Notes under the pieces: generated by a model | Told to the model about the DNA's origin: nothing | The model's database searches: none | What the model saw: the letters and a program-made list of their open reading frames with translations, nothing else | Made by a program: the position numbers and the translations under genes | Part shown: in pieces, positions 1 through 9,500 of the stretch | Layout of the letters: each line of letters begins with the position of its first letter | Position numbering within the stretch: the stretch's first letter is position 1 | Source: Streptomyces tanashiensis | Lineage (GTDB): Bacteria > Actinomycetota > Actinomycetes > Streptomycetales > Streptomycetaceae | Direction: 5' to 3' | Length of the DNA: 64,000 nucleotides | Assembly (NCBI RefSeq): GCF_014648895.1 | Contig: NZ_BMRZ01000004.1 | Location: 248,001-312,000 of the forward strand

Positions 1-831
1 CTCGTACATGTAGAGGCCGAGCGTCTGGTACTGGTGCGAGATGCCGCCCGAGATCGACCCTTCGAGCAGCAGCGGCTCGCCGAACAGCTGGGTGGCGCCG
101 ATCGTGGAGACGATGACGGTGAAGAGGATGGTGGGCCGCAGCCCCGGCAGTGTGACGTGGAAGAACTGGCGCCACCGCGAGGCGCCGTCCATCGCGGCGG
201 CCTCGTACAGCTCGTCGGGGATGGACTGCATGCCGGCCAGGTAGATCAGCGCGTTGTAGCCGGTCCAGCGCCAGATCACGACCGTGGAGACCGCGATCTG
301 CGAGGCGACGGTGTCGTTCTGCCAGTCGACGGGGTCGATGCCGACGAGGCCGAGCCCGTAGTTGATCAGCCCGAAGTCCCGGCCGAAGAGCTGGGCGAAG
401 ACGAGGGTGGCGGCGGCGACCGAGGTCGCGTACGGCAGCAGGACCGCCGTCCGGAGGAAGGTGCGGCCGCGCATCCGGTAGTTCAGCAGGTGCGCGAGCC
501 CGAGGGCCATCACCAGCTGCGGCACGGTGGAGAGGACACCGATGGTGAAGGTGTTGCGCAGCGCGACCCAGAAGTACTCGTCACCGAGGAGCGCGGTGTA
601 GTTGCCGAGGCCGCGCCACTCCATGTCGCCGGGGCTCTGGAGCTCCACCCGGTACAGCGAGACGAAGGCCGTGTAGAGCAGGGGGAAGAGGCCGAAGGCG
701 GCGAACAGGGTGAAGAACGGGGCGAGGTAGGCGTACGGCGATACCGTCCGCCAGGCTCGCCGGGCGGTGCCCGGCCGGGGCGGCGGGGCGGCGGGCGGCG
801 GGGCCGGTGCCTGGGGTGCGGTGAGGGTCAC
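1..831 (-). CDS. Sugar ABC transporter permease, MalF type (C-terminus beyond window)
   Basis: Integral membrane subunit of a carbohydrate importer. Translation from the GTG at 831 gives 277 codons with no stop before the window edge, so the C-terminus is missing. A proline-rich N-terminus is followed by a first membrane helix around YAYLAPFFTLFAAFGLFPLL and several further hydrophobic segments. The permease EAA loop appears as ELYEAAAMDGASRWRQFFHVTLPGLRP, the contact site for the ATPase. GAAGG about 10 bases upstream supports the GTG start. It lies 118 bases downstream of the binding-protein gene on the same strand and is probably in its operon. With the GH81 enzyme across the operator region, beta-1,3-glucan oligosaccharides are the likely cargo (inference). 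Confidence 0.9.
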   Translation of the reverse strand, partial: MTLTAPQAPAPPPAAPPPRPGTARRAWRTVSPYAYLAPFFTLFAAFGLFPLLYTAFVSLYRVELQSPGDMEWRGLGNYTALLGDEYFWVALRNTFTIGVLSTVPQLVMALGLAHLLNYRMRGRTFLRTAVLLPYATSVAAATLVFAQLFGRDFGLINYGLGLVGIDPVDWQNDTVASQIAVSTVVIWRWTGYNALIYLAGMQSIPDELYEAAAMDGASRWRQFFHVTLPGLRPTILFTVIVSTIGATQLFGEPLLLEGSISGGISHQYQTLGLYMYE

Positions 832-949
832 GGTGCGGCCCTTCGGTGAGGGATCGGGGCGGGAGACGGGGCGGGACGGGACGGGACGACGGTCGGGGCG
901 GCGCCGGGCGATCGCGCGGGGGAGGGCGCGCGACGCCCGGCGGCCCGCG

Positions 950-2254
950 TCAGCCGATGGTGTTCTCGACGCCCTTCCTGGCGTTCGACCAGGCCTTCTC
1001 GGGAGAGGTGCCCTTGCGTTCGACCTCGCTCAGCGCGTTGGTGATCTGCTGGGCGATGTTCTGGTCGTGCACACCGAGGACCTGCACCGGGGCCGCCTTC
1101 GCCGCGTCGCCGAAGATCTTCCCGGTCGGGGCGCCGGAGAAGAACGCGTCCTTCGCGCCGGCGACCTTCTCGATCGCGCCCGTGGCGGAGGGGAAGTTGC
1201 CCTGCTTCTCGAAGAGCCGGGTCTGCTGCTCGGGCGCGGTGAGCCACTTGATCAGCTCGTACGCCTCCTTCTTGTGCTTCGCGGCGCGGGGCACGGCGAG
1301 GTAGGAGCCGCCCCAGTTGCCGGCGCCGCCGGGGAGCGTGGCGACGTCCCACTTGCCCTTGCCGGCCTCACCGGCCTGGCCCTTGATGTAGCCGAGCATC
1401 CACGCGGGGCAGGGGATCGTGGCGAAGGAACCGGCGGCGAAGGCCTGGTTCCACTGCGGGGACCACTGGTCGAGCTTGGCGCTCAGGCCGCCCTGCGCGG
1501 CCTCGACGGCGTGGTCCCAGGCGGTGCGCAGGGCGGGGTTGTCCTCCCAGATCAGCTTCCCGGAGGCGTCGTAGTACCGCTCCTTCTCCTGCCCGATCAT
1601 GATCGAGTAGAGGCTGCCGACGCTGTCGATCCACGCGCTCTTCCCGGGGGCCTTGGCCTTGTACTGCTTCCCGAGCTCCAGGTAGCCGTCCCAGGTGGCC
1701 CACTTCTTCGCGAGTTCCTCGCGGTCGGTCGGCAGTCCTGCCTGCTTGAAGAGGTCCGTGCGGTAGCACAGGGCCTCCGGGCCGACGTCCGTGCCGAGGC
1801 CGAGGACCTCGCCGCCCTTGCCGGTGGCGGCGGCCCACTTGGCCGGGGCGAACTGGTCCTCCAGGCTGTCCGCCCCGTACTTCTTGAGGTCCTCGAACCG
1901 TTCGGCCTGCTGCTGGGTGACGGAGGCGATCCGGCCGACCTCGATGCCCTGCACGTCGGCGAGGCCCCCGCCGCCGGCGAGCCGCGTCTGGAGGGACTTC
2001 CAGTAGTCGGCCTCGTCCTCGGTGTCCGTCTGCTTGATGGTGACGCCGGGGTGGAGCTTCTCGTACTCCGCGTAGAGCCCGGCCTCCTTGTATCCGAAGG
2101 AGCCGAACAGGTCCACGGTGATCGTGACCTCGCCCCCGGCGCCGTCCTCGGACGCGCCGTCCGTCGAACTTCCGCAGGCGGCGAGCAGTGCCCCGGTGAG
2201 GACGACCGCCCCCAGGCGGGCGGCGGTTCTCCTGGCGGCTCGGGCGATGGACAT
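950..2254 (-). CDS. Extracellular sugar-binding lipoprotein of ABC transporter
   Basis: Solute-binding protein (434 aa, SBP family 1, MalE/CebE-like) that would capture an oligosaccharide outside the membrane and deliver it to the downstream permeases. The N-terminus has twin arginines, a hydrophobic stretch and a lipobox (LLAAC), so it should be lipid-anchored at the Cys near residue 26. The body has the usual ITVDLFGSFGYKE start and the ADVQGIEVGRI region of the family. AAGGAGG eight bases before the ATG fixes the start. A perfect 16-bp palindromic operator lies 37 bases upstream, matching sites before the GH81 and LacI genes. The substrate is inferred as laminari-oligosaccharide from the neighbouring GH81; the sequence alone does not prove it. 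Confidence 0.9.
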   Translation of the reverse strand: MSIARAARRTAARLGAVVLTGALLAACGSSTDGASEDGAGGEVTITVDLFGSFGYKEAGLYAEYEKLHPGVTIKQTDTEDEADYWKSLQTRLAGGGGLADVQGIEVGRIASVTQQQAERFEDLKKYGADSLEDQFAPAKWAAATGKGGEVLGLGTDVGPEALCYRTDLFKQAGLPTDREELAKKWATWDGYLELGKQYKAKAPGKSAWIDSVGSLYSIMIGQEKERYYDASGKLIWEDNPALRTAWDHAVEAAQGGLSAKLDQWSPQWNQAFAAGSFATIPCPAWMLGYIKGQAGEAGKGKWDVATLPGGAGNWGGSYLAVPRAAKHKKEAYELIKWLTAPEQQTRLFEKQGNFPSATGAIEKVAGAKDAFFSGAPTGKIFGDAAKAAPVQVLGVHDQNIAQQITNALSEVERKGTSPEKAWSNARKGVENTIG

Positions 2255-2290
2255 GGGAAGCCTCCTTGGCTCCGGAACGAGCGAGAGCGA

Positions 2291-2306
2291 TTGAGAGCGC
2301 TCTCAA
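2291..2306. promoter_or_regulatory. LacI-family operator (16-bp perfect palindrome) for the sugar ABC operon
   Basis: TTGAGAGCGCTCTCAA is a perfect inverted repeat with the central CG typical of LacI operators. It resembles the Streptomyces CebR box TGGGAGCGCTCCCA but differs in two symmetric positions. It begins 12 bases after a -10-like element of the leftward promoter, so it would cover the transcription start and early leader of the binding-protein gene. Confidence 0.8.
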
Positions 2307-2318
2307 GCCTGCGGGGGG

Positions 2319-2348
2319 AGCGTGCCCGTGGAGAGGGGTATCCGTCAA
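2319..2348 (-). promoter_or_regulatory. Putative promoter of the sugar ABC operon
   Basis: On the minus strand TTGACG (2343-2348) and CACGCT (2319-2324) are separated by 18 bases. The -35 is close to consensus and the -10 is weak. The geometry relative to the downstream operator mirrors the divergent GH81 promoter, which supports the call. Confidence 0.45.
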
Positions 2349-2404
2349 GGCTCGAAGGCGTATCGGGCGGGAGTGGAGGTCAACTCCCTCTTGTGTTCAA
2401 TGCA

Positions 2405-2434
2405 TTGACACAGTCGTTGCATGGGTTTTACGTT
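2405..2434 (+). promoter_or_regulatory. Putative promoter of the GH81 gene
   Basis: TTGACA (2405-2410), a perfect -35, is followed after 18 bases by TACGTT (2429-2434). The operator at 2445-2458 starts 10 bases later, at about +3, an arrangement suited to repression by LacI. The -35 overlaps a separate 12-bp palindrome, TCAATGCATTGA (2397-2408), which might be a second regulator site. Confidence 0.55.
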
Positions 2435-2444
2435 TCCGGCGGTC

Positions 2445-2458
2445 TGAGAGCGCTCTCA
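2445..2458. promoter_or_regulatory. LacI-family operator in front of the GH81 gene
   Basis: TGAGAGCGCTCTCA is a perfect 14-bp palindrome identical to the core of the site at 2291-2306. It lies between the predicted promoter and the GH81 start codon. The two sites are about 154 bases centre to centre, so looping between two bound repressors is possible (inference). Confidence 0.8.
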
Positions 2459-2542
2459 CCGCCTCTCCCCGTGCACCCCTCATCCCCGTGCAACCCCGTC
2501 CCGTGCACCCCCATCCGCCGCGAAGACATGAGGTGCTCGTTC

Positions 2543-5314
2543 ATGCCAACCCCCCGCAGCAGGCCGGCCGCAGTGCTGGTCCTGGTATCCGCCCTGACCG
2601 CCCTGGGAGTCGGCCCCGCCGCCGGCCCCGCGGCGGCGGCCACCGTGCCGGTGGGCGCCGGAAGCTACTCCGACACCCGCCCCGCCGGTACGTCCGGCCC
2701 CACCACCAACACCGGCACCCCCGTCACCCCCAAGGTCACCCCCGCCGCCCAGGGCAAGCCGGTCCCCACCAACGACTGGTGGTCCTCCCTCGCCTTCCAG
2801 CGGTACGGGGACAACCCGTACTCCACCCCCATGTACGGCCACCCGCTCACCTACCAGGCCGTCGCCGGCGGACTGGAGATCGGCTACCCGACCAGCCCCG
2901 CCGTCGTCGGCGACGGGCGCCAGTACGAGTTCGCCCACAAGCGCGACCTCACCCTCGGACTCACCGGCCTGAACTCGCCCGACACCAGGGCCGACGCCTG
3001 GTCCGACTGGACCGTCACCCCCTACTGGTCCGACGGCGCCCGCACCCTGCGCACCACCATCGGCCACGGACTGCCCTTCGTGTACGCCAAGGGCACCGGC
3101 GGTGACGCCCGGATCACCACCGCCGAGACCCCCACCGTCTTCGCCGACCAGGGCAACGTCCTCGGCATCACCGTCGCGGGCCACCACTACGCCCTCTTCG
3201 CGCCCACCGGCACCGACTGGAACGTCTCCGGCTCGACCGTCACGGCCGGGCTCGCCGGCAAGGACTACTTCTCCGTCGCCGTCCTGCCCGACACCGGCGC
3301 CCTCGCGGCCTACCGGAAGTACGCGTACAGCTTCGTCACCGGATCCACCGTGAACTGGAGCTACGACGCGGGGACCGTCCGCGCCACGTACACCCTCACC
3401 ACCGAGGCGAAGGAGGGCACCGAACGCGGCACCCTCCAGGCCCTCTACCGCCACCAGTGGCTGCACACCACCGACCCGCTCACCCCGTACACGTACGTCT
3501 CGCCCCGCGGCACCATGAAGGTCCGCGAGTCGGCCTCCTTCACGACCTCCCAGCGGGCCGCCGCCACCCTGCCGGCCCTCCCGGGCGCCGGTGTGGACCC
3601 CGCACGGCTGCGCGGCCACCTCAACGAGGTCGCGAACTCCGCCGACCCCTTCTCCGGCGCCGTCGACACGTACTGGACCGGCAAGGCCCTCGGCAAGCTC
3701 GCCCAGCTCGTCCCGCTTGCGGACCAGATCGGCGAGGGCGCGACCCGCGACAAGCTGCTCGGCCTGATCAAGGGCCGTCTCCAGGACTGGTTCACGGCGG
3801 GCGGCGCCAACGAGTTCTCGTACGACCAGGCCTGGAAGACCCTCACCGGCTATCCCGCCTCCTACGGCAGCGACACCGAACTCAACGACCACCACTTCCA
3901 CTACGGCTACTACGTCTACGCCGCCGCGATCGTCGCCCAGTACGACCCGGCCTGGGCGGCCGACTCCGCGTGGGGCTCCATGGTCAAGACCCTGGTCAGG
4001 GACACCGCCAACCCCAGCCGCACCGACGGCGCCTTCCCCTTCCTGCGCGGTTTCGACGTCTACGCCGGACACAGCTGGGCCAGTGGTCACCAGGGCTTCG
4101 CCGCCGGCAACAACCAGGAATCCTCCTCCGAGTCCACCAACCTCAGCGCCGCCCTCGTCCTCTGGGGCTCGGCCACCGGCGACACCCAGCTCCGCGACCT
4201 CGGCACCTACCTGCTGACGACCGAGGGCGAGGCCATCGCCCAGTACTGGTTCGACGCCGACCAGCAGGTCTTCCCCGCCTCCTTCCAGCACGACACCGCC
4301 GGCATGGTGTGGGGCAGCGGCGCCGCCTACTCCACCTGGTGGACCGCGAACCCGGAGGAGATCCACGGCATCAACGTCCTCCCCGTGACCGGCGGTTCGC
4401 TCCAGCTCGGCGGACACAAGGACGCCGTCCGGCGCAACATCGCCGAGATGGAACGCGAGAACGGCGGTCCAGCCGTCGAATGGCGCGACATCCTGTGGGA
4501 GTTCCAGTCCCTGGCCGACCCGGGCACCGCCAAGGCCAAGTGGGACGCGGGCAACGCCGGTTACACCCCGGAGGCCGGAGAGTCGAAGGCCCACACCTAC
4601 CACTGGCTCACGGCGCTCGACACCCTCGGCGCGCCCGACGCGACGGTCTCCGGCTCCCTCCCCACCTCCGCCGTCTTCACCAAGGGGACGACCCGGACGT
4701 ACGTGGCCCACAACCACGGCGCGACCGCCCGCACGGTCACCTTCTCCGACGGCAAGTCCCTGACGGTCCCGGCCCGTTCCACCGCGACCGGCACCGGAAC
4801 GGGCGGCGGCACCGACCCGGACCCCGAACCGTCCACGGGCGACACCTTCCAGCTCCGCACCGGCGGCACCCTCACCACCGCCACCGGAGCCACGGCGGGC
4901 AGCGACACCGTCGCCTCGGCGCAGGGCGCCAACCACGACGGCACCCCGAACCGGCCGCTCGTCTACGAGGCCAGGAACGTCAACGGCACGCTCAGGCCCG
5001 GCGGTTCGACCGCCTTCCGTCTCCAGGTGGACGCCGGCACGGCGGTCGGCCTCGGCCAGCAGGCCCGGGTCAGCTACGACCTCACCGGTGACGGCACCTT
5101 CGACCGGACGGAGACCTACCAGTACTTCGCGACGGACCCGGTCACCGGCTGGGAGGAGTACAGCCAGGCGCGCGGGCTGAAGTCCGCCACCGGCACGCTC
5201 GGCGACCTGCGCGGCGGTACGGTCCGGCTGGAGGTCTGGAGCGCGATCGGGAACGGCGAATCACGGCTCCAGACGGGCACGGACCGCTCCGTCCTCGTCA
5301 TCCCGTACGGCTGA
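2543..5314 (+). CDS. Secreted endo-beta-1,3-glucanase, GH81, with C-terminal glucan-binding module
   Basis: Predicted exported hydrolase of laminarin, curdlan or fungal wall beta-1,3-glucan (923 aa). A signal peptide covers about residues 1-33 (ending PAAAA). The GH81 domain follows: NDWWSSLAF near residue 77, VYAGHSWASGHQGF near 505-518 and the active-site block NNQESSSEST near 523, as in yeast Eng and Streptomyces GH81 enzymes. A Gly/Thr/Pro linker leads to a C-terminal beta-rich domain (about 766-923) with VSYDLTGDGTFDRTETYQYF, which resembles CBM56 beta-1,3-glucan binding modules. GAGGTG eight bases upstream favours the ATG at 2543; an in-frame ATG at 2528 is the alternative. Controlled by the operator at 2445-2458. 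Confidence 0.93.
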   Translation: MPTPRSRPAAVLVLVSALTALGVGPAAGPAAAATVPVGAGSYSDTRPAGTSGPTTNTGTPVTPKVTPAAQGKPVPTNDWWSSLAFQRYGDNPYSTPMYGHPLTYQAVAGGLEIGYPTSPAVVGDGRQYEFAHKRDLTLGLTGLNSPDTRADAWSDWTVTPYWSDGARTLRTTIGHGLPFVYAKGTGGDARITTAETPTVFADQGNVLGITVAGHHYALFAPTGTDWNVSGSTVTAGLAGKDYFSVAVLPDTGALAAYRKYAYSFVTGSTVNWSYDAGTVRATYTLTTEAKEGTERGTLQALYRHQWLHTTDPLTPYTYVSPRGTMKVRESASFTTSQRAAATLPALPGAGVDPARLRGHLNEVANSADPFSGAVDTYWTGKALGKLAQLVPLADQIGEGATRDKLLGLIKGRLQDWFTAGGANEFSYDQAWKTLTGYPASYGSDTELNDHHFHYGYYVYAAAIVAQYDPAWAADSAWGSMVKTLVRDTANPSRTDGAFPFLRGFDVYAGHSWASGHQGFAAGNNQESSSESTNLSAALVLWGSATGDTQLRDLGTYLLTTEGEAIAQYWFDADQQVFPASFQHDTAGMVWGSGAAYSTWWTANPEEIHGINVLPVTGGSLQLGGHKDAVRRNIAEMERENGGPAVEWRDILWEFQSLADPGTAKAKWDAGNAGYTPEAGESKAHTYHWLTALDTLGAPDATVSGSLPTSAVFTKGTTRTYVAHNHGATARTVTFSDGKSLTVPARSTATGTGTGGGTDPDPEPSTGDTFQLRTGGTLTTATGATAGSDTVASAQGANHDGTPNRPLVYEARNVNGTLRPGGSTAFRLQVDAGTAVGLGQQARVSYDLTGDGTFDRTETYQYFATDPVTGWEEYSQARGLKSATGTLGDLRGGTVRLEVWSAIGNGESRLQTGTDRSVLVIPYG

Positions 5315-5334
5315 CCCGACCCCCTCGCGAGACG

Positions 5335-5370
5335 GCGGCGGGCCCGGGAGCGTCACCCCGGGCCCGCCGC
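5335..5370. terminator. Bidirectional hairpin terminator between convergent genes
   Basis: A 14-bp perfect stem (GCGGCGGGCCCGGG with CCCGGGCCCGCCGC) and an 8-base loop lie between the GH81 stop and the stop of the opposing LacI gene. There is no U-run, as is usual in Streptomyces. Confidence 0.75.
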
Positions 5371-5392
5371 TTCCCGTCGGCGACGCGCTCCG

Positions 5393-6418
5393 TCAGGCCG
5401 AGGCGCGGCGGATCAGCGAGGTCGGGGTGATCACGGAGGCCGGGATCTCGGCGCCGGTCCCGTCGAGGAGCCGCATGAGCAGCTTCACCATCAGCCGGCC
5501 CATGCCCTCGATGTCCTGGTGCACGGTGGTCAGGGCCGGGACGGTCCGCTCGACCACCGAGGCCATGTCGTCGAAACCGACGACCGCCACGTCCTCCGGC
5601 ACCCGCACCCCGCGCTCCCTCAGGGTCCGCAACGCCCCTGACGCCATCAGGTCGTTGGCGACGAACACGCCGTCGACGTCCGGCCGCCGGTCGAGGAGCT
5701 CCGCCATCGCACGGGCCCCGCTCTCCTCCGTGAAGTCGCCCCGGCCGAGCAGCGCGGGATCGGCGTCCAACAGGACGTCCCGGTAGCCGTGGATCCGGTC
5801 GATCGCGGACGTCTGGTCGGCGGGCCCGGAGATGTGCGCGATGTTCCGCCGCCCGAGACCGACCAGATGCCGCACCGCCTCCCGGGCGCCACCGCGGTTG
5901 TCGCAGTCGACGAAGGGCACGGTCGGGTCGGTGCCGGGGGCGGGCCGCCCGCCGAAGACCATCGGTATCCGGGCCCGCTCGATCACGGTCGGCAGGGCGT
6001 CGTCACTGTGCAGCGAGAACGCCAGCGCGCCGTCGACGTGTCCACCGCCGAGATAGCGCGCGATCCGCTCGTGGTCCCCCGGCCCCTCCACCCACAGGAG
6101 GACCAACTGGGCGTCGTGGGCGGTCAGTTCCCGGCTGATCCCGCGCACCTGCTGCTCGAAGAACGGGTCCGAGAAGATCCGGAACTCGGGCTCCGCGATG
6201 ATCACGGCCACCGCGCCGTTGCGGCGGGTGACCAGGGTGCGGGCGGCGTGGTTCGGCACGTAGCCGAGCTCCTCGACGGCCCTGAGCACCTTCTCCACCA
6301 GCGGAGCGCGCACGCCCGCACCCCCGTTGACGACCCGGGAGGCCGTGGCGCGGGAGACACCGGCGCGGGCGGCGACGGCTTCCAGCGTGGGGCGGGGCCC
6401 CGTGGTCTGCTCGGGCAA
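5393..6418 (-). CDS. LacI-family repressor of the beta-glucan regulon
   Basis: Transcriptional repressor of 341 aa. The N-terminal helix-turn-helix reads TLEAVAARAGVSRATASRVVNG and is followed by the hinge helix (NHAARTLVTRRNGAVAV) and a periplasmic-binding-protein-like effector domain ending in a typical dimerisation strand. I chose the TTG at 6418 because GAGGAG lies eight bases upstream and the protein then has normal LacI length. An open frame continues 72 codons further upstream, but that segment has no LacI similarity. An operator variant (TGAGAGCGCTCCCA) lies about 107 bases upstream, pointing to autoregulation, and identical palindromes sit before the GH81 and ABC genes. The effector is probably a short beta-1,3-gluco-oligosaccharide (inference). 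Confidence 0.9.
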   Translation of the reverse strand: MPEQTTGPRPTLEAVAARAGVSRATASRVVNGGAGVRAPLVEKVLRAVEELGYVPNHAARTLVTRRNGAVAVIIAEPEFRIFSDPFFEQQVRGISRELTAHDAQLVLLWVEGPGDHERIARYLGGGHVDGALAFSLHSDDALPTVIERARIPMVFGGRPAPGTDPTVPFVDCDNRGGAREAVRHLVGLGRRNIAHISGPADQTSAIDRIHGYRDVLLDADPALLGRGDFTEESGARAMAELLDRRPDVDGVFVANDLMASGALRTLRERGVRVPEDVAVVGFDDMASVVERTVPALTTVHQDIEGMGRLMVKLLMRLLDGTGAEIPASVITPTSLIRRASA

Positions 6419-6524
6419 GGCGGGCGCTCCTCGGCTGCGTCGGCTGGACGGGGTGTGCGGTGTGCGTGTCCGATGGGTGGTGTGCGGTCCTGCGCGGACC
6501 AGGATATCTGTACCCCCCACTCTC

Positions 6525-6538
6525 TGAGAGCGCTCCCA
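6525..6538. promoter_or_regulatory. Third LacI operator copy, upstream of the regulator gene
   Basis: TGAGAGCGCTCCCA matches the sites at 2291 and 2445 at 13 of 14 positions; its right half is CebR-like. It lies between the repressor gene (leftward) and the large gene starting at 6579 (rightward), so it may affect both, although autoregulation is more likely. Confidence 0.7.
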
Positions 6539-6578
6539 GGGAGTGGGTCTGTCAGTGGGGCGTGCGACGATCCCAGTC

Positions 6579-9500
6579 ATGATCGTCTCGCTGGATGCCC
6601 TGTTGCCCACCGCCGGTACGCACGTGTCGACCACCTACGCCGACTGGGTCGCCGCCCACGACCCGGGTGCGGTCGAGGACGCGCGGGCGCTGGTCGAAAG
6701 CATGGGCCCCGAGCTCAGCCGGTCCTGGACGAAGCCCGGCGCGTTCGTCGAGGCCATGGCATGGCGGGCGCGGAAGCTGCCGCCGGAGCATCTGCCCTGG
6801 TTCTGGGACACCGTGGGGCACCGGCTGATCGGGTACGGGAGCAGGCCGGGCGGGCGGGCCTACGCGGCGGCGCGGGCGGCCGAGGACCGGCACGGGCTGC
6901 CGGTGGACCCCGCCTACCGCCGGGCCAACGGGCTGCTGTTCGCCCAGGGCGGGGCGATGCCCGCCAAGGAGTTCGGCGCACACCAGCGGTTCCTCGCCGA
7001 GACCCTGGAGCCCGGGGCGGCGCACACCGCCCTGGAGGCCTTCCTCACCGCCTGGGCCGCCTCGCCCGCGGACCTGCCGGCGGATCTGGTGCGCCGGGTA
7101 CGGGCATCCGCCAGGAAGGCCGGTCTCGGGGACGAGGAGGTCGCCCGGCTCGTCGGCGCGATCCTGTCGGTCACCCGGAAGAAGTCCGTGCCGGACGCCC
7201 TGCTGAGCGCGGCGGAGCCGATCCTGACGGCCCATCCGCCGACGGACACGGTCGCGGCCGGTCTCCTGGAGGTCTTCCCCGAGGGGGTCACCGACGGCGG
7301 CGCGTGGCTGCGGATGCTGATCGGCTGCGGAGCGGCCGGCGCGATGGAGGACGGACGGGTCGTGCCGGAGGGCGGGCTGCACCAGTGGCTCGGCACCTTC
7401 GTCCGCATGTACCAGTACGCCCTGCAGTCCGGCGGCGGCGTGGGACGCCAGCCGCTGCCGGAGGAATTCCTCGCTCTCATCGGCCGGCTGGGTCCGCGCC
7501 TGCGGGCCGGGTCCGCGTCGGTGACGCTCCACACGACCCGCCACCACTACCAGGGCTTCGACGCGGACGTCCTCGACGCCTGCCTGGCGGCCGGGGCCGC
7601 GGTCACCGATCCGGGCCCCGAGATCCGGATGCGGTTCTGGGGCGAGAAGTCCCGGCGTGATCTCGCCGCGCTGGCTGCCGACCCCGTGTTCGGACCCCGT
7701 CTGGAGGGGACCGTGCACGCGAACCTGATGCCGAGTTGGCCCATGGCGCGCGGGCGGCAGCCCGGCTCCGCGGTGACGCTGCTCCCGGGCAACGAAGGCA
7801 TCGCCCAGGAGGTGGCCGGACGGGTCGGCAGGCTCGTCGACACCGTCGGGGGCGGCGGCATGGCGGGCGCCGAGGAGTCCGTCACCGAGCTGGAGACCCT
7901 TCTCGACCGGCCGACCGTGACCGCGCTCGGCGGGGTCGCGGACGCCCTCGGCGCGACGAGCGCGGCGGGCGCACTGCGCCGCTCGCTCGCCGCCGGCCTT
8001 CCGGAGGAACTGGCCTGGCCCGCCCTGGAGTCGGTGTACGCGGAGTTCGCGGCGGCCGCAGCGGCAGCCGCTGCCGACCTCCGAGCCCCGGACGAGGACG
8101 ACGGCGACGAGGACGGCGACCCGGACGACGGCGACGGTGCCGTGGACCGGCTGCCCGGTGTCGTCGGCGTGACCTCCACCTGGCCCGTCCTGACCGTGTT
8201 CGGTACCGACCGGGCGGTCGCCGTCGACCCCGACGGGGTCCGCGCCTCCTGCCGGTTCACCGTGCCCGAGGACACGACGATGCACGCCGTCCACTACGTC
8301 GGCGGCTCCTTCCTCGTCAGCTGGACGGTCAAGCAGAACCCCCACCTGTGCGACACCGCCTTCTGGGCGGACCGGCCCGACGCGTCGTTCACGCCGGACG
8401 AGCAGGGCGGCCTCGTGCCGTTCGGCGGGGTGCTGGAGGGGGCCTACGGTTTCCAGTTCGAGACCGCCGACGGGGGAGGGCGGCACGGCGGCAGGCGCGC
8501 CCTGCGGCCGGGCGGCACGGAGGGCATCGACGGGTACGAACTCCAGCTCGGCGACGGCTCCCGGATCTGGACCAACGGCGTGTACGACGGGCGTCCTTGG
8601 GAGGTGGCGGACCCGGTCACCGGGGAGCCGATCGGCGGCGCCGGGCTGCCCGACTTCCCGGGCCGCACCGCGGGCACCGACCCGGCGGCGGAGCCGTCCG
8701 AGGCGGGCATGGCCCTGGCCCCCGGGGCCCTCCACCTCGCGCCGCTGCCCGCCGGCCTGACCGACTCCCCGCTCGGCAGCAGGGACGGTCTCGTCGGGAC
8801 CCGGGTGCTGTTCCGCACCCCGCACCGCGACCCCGCGCCCGGCCACTACCTCGTCCGGAGCATCGACGGCCGCACGGCCCGCTTCGACGTCGACCGGCCG
8901 GGGCAGAAGCCGTGGGCGCTGTGGGCGCCGCCGGAGGGCGCCGCGGAGGACGTGGTCCTCGCCGACGCCGAGACCTGGACGGGCGTGCGCGCGTACACCC
9001 CCGACGGGACCCTGCTGTGGGAGCTGGACGGATACCGCACCCCCCGGAACGCCCGGGTGCGGCGCGCCCGGAGCGTCACCCCGTCCACGGGCGTGGCCCT
9101 GCCCCCGGCCTTCTGGTACCTGCTCCGGACACGGGACGCGGCGGGCTCCCGGGCGCTGCGGGCCGTCAGCCGGGAGACGGCGGACGCACTCCTCACGGCC
9201 GCGTCCGACGGTACGGCGGCACTCCGGGCGGCCGTGGCACGGGAGCTGCCGGACGTCACCGATCCCGTCCTGTCCGAGGCCGTCGTCGCGGTGGCCGGGC
9301 GGGCCGCCCGGGTCGAGGAGCGACGCCGCGCCCTGCACCGGCGCGTCACCCTCCTCGCCGAGGCGCCGCCCGTGCGGCTCCGCCGGTCCGCGCCGGACAC
9401 CGCACTCGTTCCCGCACTGCACGGCCTCGTCGAGACCGGTGAGGCCGACCCGTGGCGGCGGACCCCCGACGTGGCCCTGCCGGCGACGCTCACCGCGCTG

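Noticed and set aside
2397..2408. TCAATGCATTGA as a second operator
   Set aside because: Perfect palindrome but single-copy and overlapping the -35; kept only as a note in the promoter entry.
767..2542. Open rightward frame continuous with the GH81 gene (more than 1,500 codons in all)
   Set aside because: It is antisense to the sugar-binding lipoprotein gene and lacks domain similarity before 2543. The operator, promoter and signal peptide place the start at 2543.
6419..6634. N-terminal extension of the LacI repressor
   Set aside because: The segment covers the operator and promoter area and has no LacI homology; TTG 6418 has a strong RBS.
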